A stretch of 64,000 nt of DNA, taken from positions 28,881,564-28,945,563 of the forward strand of contig CAIIXF020000007.1 in the NCBI GenBank assembly GCA_903813345.2. Reading direction: 5' to 3'. The notes under the pieces are model-generated. The model worked only from the letters and a program-made list of their open reading frames with translations. It did no database searches and had not been told where the DNA came from. Source of the stretch: Owenia fusiformis. Its lineage: Eukaryota; Annelida; Polychaeta; Sabellida; Oweniidae. The translations under genes and the position numbers were made by a program. Each line of letters begins with the position of its first letter. The first letter of the stretch is position 1. Positions 37,496 through 49,200 of this stretch are shown here, piece by piece.

Positions 37496-39738
37496 GGTAC
37501 ACTTTGATTTATCATGCAGTTTTTTTAATCGAATTATTGTTGTATGTGTGTATAATCTAGCTAAAGAAGGTCGTAATAATGCACACCATCATCGAAGGTA
37601 ATTTTGTTTTTAAAGAAATGCATTTTTGTGGGAGGCATATACTGGTGAGACACAGGACCGGGACTGGATCTCATGTGGAGGTGATTCCCTAGTTTTTCTC
37701 GCATCTGCCACGATCTACTACTGACACCAGTCTTGGAATTTAAAACAAAACCTTTATCCATTTGAGTACACAAACGAAGCTAGTACGTATGAATTTGTTT
37801 GATTTACAAGAAAAAATGATTCAGAAGGACACAACGAAGTACTACAGGTTAACTTAGAAAAGATAAATTAAATAAAATACAAGAAACGAGTGCCCCTTAA
37901 ATCAAATTATATATGGCTTAAACACACTACACGATATGCCTCACTACTATAGCACTTACTTAAAATGCTTTGTTTATACGTATACCCTTATTCGAACGCA
38001 TAGGTATCGTAAGATGGGGCATTTCAATTTTAGGATTACACAATCATATTTTACAGTTAATATTTCAGGTAGTCCCATATTTTAAGGTAAGTAATATAGT
38101 CAACATTTGGTTTTAATCATGGTATAGGTAGCATAATTAGTTTTTTTGCTTTAGATAAATTATTTAGATTTATTAATGTACATGTAGTTGCACATATTTG
38201 CCCATATTGGGTATGCACATACAGTATACAGTGTATAAAAGTGCATTTGAAAAGAACGAATTAGAAACATTTTTATCGGCAGACAAAAAATAGTAAAACG
38301 CATGATACAATAATAACATTAATATATAATATAAAAATGGGGTCATAGTTAAACAAATAATAACGAATATATCTTATTTATTTTTGTTTACATATCTCCG
38401 ATTAGGTTTCGTACCTGCATTTTGGTAAAGATAAAAGGTTGAACATTGAGCTATCTTAAAGAACAGACTAAAGAGCGTATTACATGTATGGATGAGCCCA
38501 GTAAAATAGCAAAAAAGTTTGTTAGTAAAAAGTAAACCTTGAATATTTATTAAATGGAACATGTTTTATAAGCACATAAATCTATTATACTTGTCTTTTT
38601 GTATAATACAGGACGAATGCATATTGTAAATTGCATTCTTGGCATTATTGGGACATCTGCATGAACAACCAATTCATTTTTTCCATTTCAATTCAAATAA
38701 ACAGTGAATAGCAGGGGAGACACAAATAGGTGAATATATACAAAATTCCCGAGTTGGAGTATAACATACAATAGTTACAATGATAACTGTACCCGTCTAT
38801 ATAACCCTGGTGAATGCCCTCTGAAAGCAATTTCAAAAATGGAATGTCAGAAAATATAAAAACTTCAGTATCTCATATTTCGAGAGTTGTTGGTATTTGA
38901 GAGATGCTTAAATTAAAGTTAATACAATCAGAAACGAACACCCAAAGAAAAGTATTGTTAATGGACTTTTGCCTATTTTGAAAACGGTTATGTTAAAAAT
39001 TATACAAACATTACACAAATCGGATTTTATAACTTTAGGATAAGATAGCAGAATATTGAGACATAGTACCCTTTTCATATTATGGAACAAATTGAGGCTG
39101 CCACATAGCATGCGTGAATGGTAAGATCGACTCCTCGCTAACACGAGGGTAGTTATTATAATGTTAGCCTATGGGCGTCAGGGTAGATTGCACCTTCATA
39201 TTAATGAACTTTGAAATAGTTCTATTTTGCGTGACGGCTTAAATCGTGTCACTATCACGTATAAAATGTAACTGTATAAATTGAGGTAATGATCTAAGTG
39301 ACACAAATGCCAGGTATCAAGTGGGTTGATTAAGATTTCAATGTTTCGTCTCCCCTGTCTCAAATTACAAACATCCCTAATGTTTCATCCTCCAAGTGCA
39401 GGCTCAAGACACGAAGGATGGAACAGAATAGACTGGATGATGTTCCGGCAGGTCAGAGGGTTTAGAAGATGATGTTCATTGGATGGAACTGTTTGATCAT
39501 CCCCCGTTCGCAGAGCTCCAAACATCATCCGGTCTATTCCTTTCTACACGTATATGTAGTTCACCATAGTGACACTAAACTGACCTACTGCCCCAAATGT
39601 TCGTGGTTCACTGTTTTCTCCGGATGGAAAACACCTTGATCCATCAAGGTGGATGGTTTCACAGATTATGGATATGATGACACGGACTAAATGATGGACC
39701 AATTTGCTTGATTACGCTTATCTGTAATAGATGCTAAA
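37496..39738. other. gene-free stretch with one short inverted repeat
   Basis: No supported gene. 39424-39540 contains arms GAATAGACTGGATGATGTT and AACATCATCCGGTCTATTC with one mismatch, around a spacer of about 80 bases. It is probably a small inverted-repeat element. Confidence 0.4.
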
Positions 39739-40270
39739 ATGTAAAAGTTAATCAACACGGATCACTGAATTTTTTATTGTCCTCAGAATCAAAACCATCA
39801 CAAAGTTAGCTAATACTTTATTTGAAACATCATATTTGAGTAATCCCCTTTTAGCCATGCCCTCCCTACTTTAATAGTCACAAACCTTGATGAATAAATG
39901 ACATATGCATTTCCGTTATCATCCGAGGAGTTAAAGGGTAGAGAGGTCCATGGAAAATGTAAAAGCTAATCAACACAGATCACTGATTTTTTTATTGTCC
40001 TGGAAATCAAAACCATCACAAACTTAGCTAACACTATATTCAACATCATATTTGAGTAATCCCCTTTTAGCCATGCCCTCCCTACTTTAATAGTCACAAA
40101 CCTTGATGAGTAAATGACATATTCATTTCCTTTATCCTCCGAGGAGTTAAAGGGTAGAGAGGTCCATGGAAAATGTACAAAAGTTAATCAACACAGATCA
40201 CTGAATTTCTTATTGTCCTGGGAATCAAAACCATCACAAACTTAGCTAATACTATATTCAACATCATATT
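39739..40270. repeat. about 217-bp tandem repeat, roughly 2.5 copies
   Basis: CATATTTGAGTAATCCCC starts at 39831 and 40047, and a truncated CATATT at 40265, which gives a period of 216-218 bp. Each unit contains CCATGCCCTCCCTACTTTAA, GGGTAGAGAGGTCCATGGAA and TAATCAACACAGATCACTGA. Copies differ by a few bases. No coding capacity. Confidence 0.9.
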
Positions 40271-41837
40271 CACACATCTGCGATTGAACAATGAAGCGAC
40301 TTCTCGAACCATATTAAAGGTCCGACAAATGATAGCAAATTGACAATAACCTTTTTTGAATTGACATAGTTAAGACAGTACTGTTGCCCACAACAATCAA
40401 TTTCGACTTACAACAGGTGCCAATTTATACATTAGATGAAATGCTTTAGATTGAACGGAATGTCGCTAAACTTGAACTCTTTTCTAGCCACTTGAAAAAA
40501 ACATTGTTTAAACCTTACACTTCATTCAAATAGTTTTATTGTTTAAACGCAACGTGTTTAAGGCGAACACACAAGTAAAAATAAAAACTGTGAAATTGAT
40601 AAAGCGAAAATAAAATGCAAGACATGCATGCATACCTTTTCAATCTTAAACTGATAAATTAAATTTGGGTGAAACATACATTTTCAATTATAACTGGATA
40701 CCGACAAAATAAATTTCATTTACAGGGGCAGGAAAAGTGCTAGAGTATATTAATATTCTGGATCTTTTAAATTACTAAGAAACAATGTTTTATATTTTTT
40801 AAAATAAAACAAGCGCAGATACATTATTCAAATTATATATATTTAATTTCAGTCCATATCTTGAGTATCCTATACGAATATTTATTAGAATCTATGTCTT
40901 ATTTCGCGTTAATGTCAGATCAGAACTGGATTCCAACAAAATCCAACAGAAGAATGTATGATTTAGCCATTGTATAGGAGGTGTTAGAATTGGTAAAATA
41001 AATTAATCGAGAAATTCTAGATAAGTCTTAGTAAGTGGGAAAAATAAATTGTTCAAAATGTTAGCAAAGTGTCACGCACTGGCTCTTTATATTACAGTAT
41101 ATCGGCTATTCACCAAAATTAAAGCCCCTCCCTCGTATGAACCAAGAATAACAAAGAAGACGATCAACAAAGGATATAGTAAATTCAATACTACTCAACA
41201 TCCTGCTTAGTTATCTTAATACTGCAAACCCTGACTCGTCATGTATAACGCACCCTCTATGAAAATAAAGACGTGTCCAACAACATGGCCAATATGTCGA
41301 ATAATGGGGTAACATCATTTTCAAATCACGTGCCGCTTGGTACCATACGTAGATTTAAGTATTGAGTTTTTAAGCCATTATATTGTCCATGTCGAGATTA
41401 AAACTCAAGTGCAATGTCAATTCATATGTAAGCTTCACCCAATTGAGTTTACCCATCAATATTTGATTTGTTCTTTTGTAAAAGTTGTGACAAAAACTCA
41501 AGTGGTAAGAACGATTCGCAACTTGTAGCCCCTCTTAATTATGGGAATCATAACCCAAAGTAAACGTCAAAAATATGAAGAAATCTCAAAGTATTTGAAC
41601 GATTTGGAAACTACCTTTGCGTTCCTATTTTATAGATTTATTGAGTAGAGCAAGCCACACAGTCTTAATAACGAAGTAAACCGTGTCAGTTACACTATCG
41701 TTCAGTCAAAAGTTTGGCCCCAAAACTCCCCATTTGAACCCTGTGTTGGAGCCTCTTTTTGTTTTAAGGAATTTAAAAATCAAACATGAACAAAGTTCGA
41801 ATGGTAGTTAGAGTTGCCTAAGTTTTTTGGGGAGTGT
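40271..41837. other. gene-free stretch
   Basis: Strongly AT-rich, no supported exon or repeat boundary. Confidence 0.4.
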
Positions 41838-42672
41838 CACAGGCTGGTATCGAAATATTTGTCCGCTGTGACGGAGCATGCTATTTTTCGTAAAAACACT
41901 AAGAATACTTCACGATTTATTTTTTAACTCATATGTTTCGTTATACCATTATACAAAATTACTTACTCCATGCAATGGATATATCATTTGCGGGTAACTT
42001 TCACTTCTGTTTGAAGTCTAATTACGCTGGGAAGAAAAGCTATTGAAAATGGCGCCGGAGTATCATACTTCAATATGTACCATTTCTTGTTTAACTTTCT
42101 AATGGCACGATATAGTGACACGATAATATTTGCACATGGTTTCAGCATAACTATGAAGGTATAAATGAGATGTTGATGTATCTGGTCTTTTAAATTCTTT
42201 TATAAAAAATAATGTTTAATTCTTTTGTCCGCTGTGACGGAGCAGTTGCAAATGTGAACTGTGAAAATGCTCCGTCACAACGGACAAAAAATATTAATAT
42301 TATTTTTTATTAAAAAAATTAAAAAGACCCAATGCATTAATATCTCATTAATACATTCAGCGTTATGCTTAAAACATATGTTAATATTATCGTGTCACTA
42401 TATCATGCCATTAAAAAGTTTAAAAAGAAATGGTACATTTTAGAGTTTGATACTCTGGCGCCGTTTTCAATAGATTTTACTCCTTGCGTTATTGGACTTC
42501 AAACAGAAGTGAAGGTTACACGCAAATGATATATCCATTGCATAGAGTAAGTAATTATCTTTGATATAACGAAACATATGAGTTCAAAAATAAATCGTGA
42601 AGCATTCTTAGTGTTTTTATGAAAAATAGCATGCTCCGTCACAGCGGACAAATCTTTCGATACCAGCCTGTG
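41838..42672. mobile_element. 835-bp foldback element
   Basis: Nearly the whole element is palindromic: arms of about 400 bp (41838-42237 and about 42262-42672) around a spacer of about 25 bp. The ends are CACAGGCTGGTATCGAAA and its mirror image. AGTGT at 41833-41837 and 42673-42677 is a 5-bp target duplication. The motif TTGTCCGCTGTGACGGAGCA occurs at both the outer and the inner end of each arm, four times in total. Each arm also carries TTGAAAATGGCGCCGGAG or its diverged mirror. No transposase is visible. A single-stranded copy would form a very long hairpin. Confidence 0.9.
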
Positions 42673-43141
42673 AGTGTAATTCCCTTCATTTCCTCCTTCT
42701 GAGGGATTGGAACTCCTTTCCAAGCTCAGCTCAATCATCAACATTGTCCGAGTTGCCAAACTTTTGAAGGAGTGGAACTTCCTTTTTAGCACGCCACAAT
42801 CATCAACATTCGGAGGAGCCAGAGTTAGAATTATCATCCGAAAATTATAATGTGTTAATTTTTCCATAAATGCATTCTTATATTATAGAATATAGTATCA
42901 ATATAGTATACTATCAATGAATCATTGCATTTACCAAAATAATATTTTGGATGGCAGATAAAACAATGGATAGTTAATCGAAGATCTCACTAAAAACGCA
43001 TGGTTAGACTTCTTGCATGCCTGAAATAGGCCTACATGTTGATGACGGGTATCAAAACTGTCCTACTTCGTCCAAGAAACATTTACTAACAGTTAAATAC
43101 CTTTTTTGCAGAATTAAGATACCTACTGAAGTAGAAAAAGA

Positions 43142-43202
43142 ATGTCTGTCCAGCGGATTATAATGGTGCTCTGCGCCCTTTTTGGCTGTGCCATATCACA
43201 AG
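43142..43202 (+). CDS. Exon 1: start codon and signal peptide of the VWA gene
   Basis: MSVQRIIMVLCALFGCAISQ has a short basic start, a hydrophobic core and a small-residue cleavage region, a typical secretory signal. The exon ends in phase 1 at G|GTAGTAG and joins the ACGCC of exon 2, which gives Asp-Ala-Cys. No upstream in-frame ATG is used, and the ATG at 43142 is the first that gives the signal sequence. The 5' UTR and promoter are not defined. Confidence 0.8.
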
Positions 43203-46200
43203 GTAGTAGATACTTGCTTGTCACGTGTTTTATCATACAACATCATGCGTTCCTTTCAAAATAAAATATGAATGTTTAAATCAATTATTTTATAGTGAAT
43301 ATCTGAATTAAAATGATGTGTATCATTTCAAGTTTTAGACATCGCCGATTAATTCGATTGAGCCCACCACTGTCCGATTTGCTTTGTAAGTTAGATGCAT
43401 GAATTACTGACCAACTGCATATGCTGCTCTATAAACTTGATCGAGATGAATTGAACAATTGACAGATCAACGAACGAGCAACTTCTTGCCCAACTTGCCT
43501 TATAACCTAATGGAGAATTAAAGAACTGAAAACAATGCACCGAATGTAACTAACAAACACTCTATGGGGCTAGAAAATACCCGCCCCAAGTAAGCTATAA
43601 AACAGGATGATTGATCATACATTGCTTTGGTTTGATTTCAGACGCCTGTTCAGTTAGCAAGGATTTAGTATTTGTATTGGATGTCTCAACAAGTCTTGGA
43701 TCAGGAAATCATAGAAAAGTTCTAGATTTTGCTATAGGAATCGTGCGCAGTATTAAAGTTGATAAATATAACTACAGAGTGGGAGCATTGAGTTTCAGTG
43801 ACTCCGGGATTGTGCAATTTAATCTTAATAAGTATTCCAATAAACATGATGTAATGAAAGGGATTGAACGTATCGTTTTCTCAGAAGGGAGTACATTTAT
43901 GGTAGAAGCTTTGACAATGATGAAGATGATGTTTAACGAATCTTTAGGGGACAGACCTGAAGCTCCAAATATAGGTAAGTAAATATAAAATTCTCATGAT
44001 CCCTGATTCATCCTTCAGCAAAACCAGTATTATAAAATAACGTAAATATCTTAGCACAAGTGCCAAAGGGAAAATACTAAAGACTGCCAAGAAACCCAGC
44101 AAGAAAAGGCAAATTCCAAGTGCAAAACCCACCATAAGAAAAAATATATAAAATAAAAAAGATAATCTTTGGCCAAGCAAAAATGTATAGAGCACAGTTA
44201 GTGTAGAATGCACATGCGTTTGTATAGTACTCATCATGAAAACACTTGTCAAAGGGTCAGAATCTCAATGTATCTGTATTTCGTATGTGTTGTCATTAAT
44301 TTTCAGCAATAATGTTTACGGACGGATCCTCCAAAGATGGCGCTCCTGACCAGGCGGCTCAAGCAGCCAAAGATGCGGGGATCTCAATTTATTGTATCGG
44401 TTTAAACACTACTGAGCTGGGTATGGTAGTTCTCATATTTCAATTTGTCTCTGATTTGTTCTCATAGTATTTGTACTCAATAGAAGTGAATTAATTTAAA
44501 TGAGGGAGAATATAACTAATATAGATTTGGACTGTTCCCATAGATATCATACAAACCTTTGACCCCATTATAGTATATACTATATACCCATTCAGAACCA
44601 TGTGGTTATAAGAATGTAAGATCGATGGTAATATCGATTATTTCAATAAAATGCAAACGGGAAAATGTTTCTTCTTTATTAATATATATTTTTTCATTCG
44701 AGACACTGGCACTTGGTGTTCATCAGGGATCTATATTACGACCCTTATTCTTCAATAGATATTTAAAGAATGTAAGATAAAATATCACATTATACAATGT
44801 TTTCGTTCATTAGATATGGAAGATATCAAGTCTATTGCTAGTGTCCCATCGAGTAAGTATGCGTTCGTTGTTGAGGACTTCGATGAGACTCTTACTATGG
44901 TCTCAGCAAGCATCATTAAAGCAGAGGGTCCACAGCAGGGTTGTGACTCAGGACCACCAGTTATAGGTAAATACAACGGGTTACAATTACACTATTCTGT
45001 TAGAGAAATATCATATTATGCAAGCTACTACACATCTACACATTCAATTGTTTGATACATCTGTAGGCTCACGTATAAACAAAATAACAAATATATATAT
45101 TAAATGAAAAACATGCCTTAATAGATATGTAAGAACAAGAACCATAAACTGGTAAACACACGTATAAAAGGAACATTTAATAGTGCAACAAATGAACAGC
45201 ATCGTAATCAATGATTTTACGTCCAATAAAAAGTATCCAACAGCCCCTATCTTCACCATAACAATCTAAACATCAATGTATATAACATATATTATGCTCA
45301 TGTTTGTTTTTAGTTTGTGAAGGGACAAAAGCTGATGTTGTATTTGCCATTGAAGGAAGTAGCGAAGTCAGTGAGTTTAACTTCCGTCTAATGTTAGATT
45401 TTGTAAAAGATACTTTAACGCAACTCAACGTGGGAGACAATACATTGAGGGTTGGAGTAATCATCTATAGTAATGGAGCTTCAGTCTACATCCAACTTAA
45501 TGACTTTAAGACATATCAGGATGTCGCTGAAGCGCTTGATAATATCAGTCAACCCCTTGGAGGAAGAGATACCTTTTCTGCACTCTCGGTGATGGCAAAT
45601 GTCGCATTCATTGAAGCAAATGGCGATAGAAAGGACGCTCCAAATTTAGGTATCCTCATTTCAACTGGAACTTCCGACTATCCTCCTGAAACAATTCGCC
45701 AAGCAGAAGTTGTGAATCGCAAAGGAATTGAATTATTTGTGGTCGCCATTGGTGACACGAATAACGAGGAAGAAGTTGCTGCTATGGCTACCGACCCAGA
45801 CGATTTACATATCTATAGGCCTATTAACTTTGTTGAATTGCAGTCACTTGGGCCTCAACCATTCCGCGAGATGATATGTTACCTCCCAGGTTAGTATAAG
45901 CTAAATCGCTACTGTTATATCATATGATTGATATTGTAAAGCCGAGATGTACTATTACCATATTGGTATTTTTAAGGCTGCCAAAAACAAAGCCTATATC
46001 ATGCCTCTTAAGAGTACGCTCATGGCACTGAAGCACCTAGCCTTTGAGTCTTCGAATAAGTATTTTCTGATTTTTTCTGAAAATTCATATTTTAGATTGT
46101 CAGGGGAGAGATGTGGATTTAGTTTTTATCTTAGACACAAGCGGAGACTTGATTGAAGAGGATTTCCAGTTAGCCAAGGGGTTCGTATCGTCTTTAATCG

Positions 46201-49200
46201 GACGTATGCACATCAGTGACACCTATGCTAGAGTGGGACTCATTTCTTTCGGAAACTATTCTGTCGCTCATCTTGATTTGGACCGTCTCAATACCAAAGC
46301 TGATATTTTAGCGGCTGTCGATACTATGAAACACATTGGTAGGTTAATTAACAACTTGAAGCGCAAGCAACGAACAAATTTATATTGATACTCTGTGAAA
46401 TTGAATTTACGTTTACCTAGAAAAAAATTAGATATACTGTGTAGGACTGATATACGCTAAGAGTACGCTTTTTCTTGCTCGGTTCCAATATAACTTTTGG
46501 TCATTTCCCTTTGGCACTTATAAAATTGCACTAAACGCCATTAGTAAGTCGAAAACGGGGAAGACCAAAGTGTATCAAACCATAGAAAAAGTAACACGGT
46601 TTAACAACCACAAACCCCTAGTATTAAGACCAAAATCTAACTCTCAAAGAAACAATTCCAAGGCTCCTCAGAAACCCTTGCAATCCATAATCCAAAAATT
46701 GATACACATGGCTATGTATAGGTGGTCCAAGAAATACTGCATATGCAATAAGCCAGATGAGAGGTATGTTCTCATCGCTAAGAGGAGGAAGAGACAATGC
46801 CCCACAAGTGACCATACTTCTGACAACCACACCGTCAGCACAATCTAGCGTTGTACAAGAAATAGCTGAAGCTAAATCAACTGGGGTAATAATAGGCTAT
46901 TAGTACTCATTAAACTGATTAAAAATAAAATCCACTGATCTATAAATCGATCGGTCAAAAAATAGATAAATGAGACCAAAATACCACATAACGTGTATAC
47001 TATTATATACTTATAATACATGTTTATAAATATCTACATTTTTATTCATTGTTTGTGTTTCTTTTTACTTTTCTATATACTTGTATTTCAGATAACCATT
47101 ATGATTGTGACTCCCGAGGGCCAAAATAACACAGAGGAGCTACAGATGTTGGCAAGTTCTCCCGAGTATGTCTTCACCACCCAGAGTCCTCAGACAATGT
47201 ACAACTTAACCGGGGTTATCGCCCAGGACACGTGCACAATCAAGGGTGTGTACTATACACAGTATGTGCAACATATATCATATATGCCGTGTTAAACGTA
47301 GAGTATTGGCAGAAGTTCTATATGATGTTGTTGTAATAGCCATCTTTTGATTATAAAATGTCAAAAAATCACTAAGGACGCGTATAGATATTAAAAATCA
47401 GGATCATAGAAATATATTCTGCAACATACACCCGCCATGTAATCAGAAGGCTGCGGGTTCAATTCCCGCCAGGTTGGAGTGATATTTTCACATCATCCGC
47501 TTAGCATAGCATTCGATCCACTTTATTCTTCTAAAACATTTTTGATTAATCTCTTTATACAGTTTCTGTCGCAATTACTGTTTTATAGCTTGTTTACACG
47601 CCATCGATCTTGTGTTTGTGTTGGACAACTCTGGAAGCATAACAGAAACTAACTTTAACCAGATGATTGACTTTGTAGCAAGTCTGGTAAATGAACTCTA
47701 TATTGACGGCGGAACTGTGAGAGTCGCCCTTGCTACATTTGGTCCGACTGCCTCTGTGATATTTAAACTGGACAGGTGCGTGTATGAAAAAATCATTTCT
47801 TGACACATAAGTATAGTTTGTTTTGCTGAATTGTTTAACAAATGAATTATTTATTGCGTGATCGTTAGTAACTGCAGTTTGCTTTGTATAGTTGAATGCA
47901 TGACATTTCTTTGTTATGTTTAAATGATTGTTTTTGTCTTAGAATTTCTTTTGTCTTTGGGATTAACTATGTCAGATTTTATGACTTGATGCTATTTATA
48001 ACCAATAACAAAAAATGTTTTTCTTTGTTTTTAACAGCTACAAAAGGTTAGGTATCTATAAAATAGAATTTAGAACTTTAGATGATATATCTCCAGAAAA
48101 GACTGCTTTGCTATCTACAGACACTTCGCTCCCAATCTTAATCGACTCCTTTTGTTACTATGACCAGACTTCTTTTATCCCTCAACTCCTTAGATTTAGA
48201 TTCATTCCGATCTCCACTTTATTAATTAATCTTATATTTATGTTATCTCTTTGCTTGGGCATATGTCTGTTATGTAAAAAGGCGACAGTGTAGTTTGTCT
48301 ACAAACGCCACACTACAATACTTTACATAAACTTCGAAATGCATTTCAAGTTAAGTTTTTGAAATTCCTTACAAATATCTAACACATCCGTATATCCTAA
48401 AATAAAAATGTTCGTGAAAACAATGCAAGGTTCTATTGACCAAACAACAACTGTACTTTTAGTGCTACATTATCTAGTATCATCTATTTCTATGCATATC
48501 GACTGAGAGTCACAAATTATGATCAGCTTAACGACAACATACAATGAAAAACAAATGCAAACATACATGCGCCAAATACTGTTTTATCAAATTTTATAAA
48601 AAACATCCTTGATGTTGAAAATAGAGCAAATGGAGTCAAATGAAATTCAATCAACGTGCGTGGTAAGCCACAAAGGTACAAAAGAAAACGTGGCGATATA
48701 ATCATGATGCCTTGAATAATATTGCCATTGTTTGATTAAATACAGCTACTCAACCCGTCTATCATTGGTGAATGCATTCCAATCTATACTTCCAACAACA
48801 GAGGGATCCACAAATATCGAAAACGCCCTTAACCTGCTCATAAATGAAGTGTTTGTTGCTATCAATGGTGACAGAGACGATGTTCCCAATGTAGCCATAT
48901 TCATATCCGATGCCCGAGCAACGGAGAACAAAAATGGTACAAGGCCTGCTGCAGACCGTGTCAAAGCAGCTGGAATTGAAATTTTCTCCATTGGTGTAGG
49001 GAAAGAGCTTCTAAGCAGTGAAATTGAATATATAGCGAGTGAGCCAAAAGGTACTCATCTTGCCATGATTGATGACTTCGATGCACTTGGTAGCCTCGAA
49101 AAGGAACTAGTGGGTCAAGCCACGTGTGGTAATCAGTGTGATGGGATGGCTGACATATGCTTCATGGTGGATACATCTGGAAGCATTGGCATTGAAGATT

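Noticed and set aside
42261-42867. Open frames in and beside the foldback element
   Set aside because: They cross the palindrome arm or its junction and have no protein features.
46570-46848. 92-codon frame (plus) with KRRKRQC
   Set aside because: It overlaps VWA exon 7 in the wrong frame. The correct frame begins at 46722.
48732-48745. ATG-less extension upstream of exon 10 as a separate gene start
   Set aside because: The acceptor TACAG at 48741-48745 joins exon 9 in phase 2 and restores a complete VWA4, so it is an internal exon.
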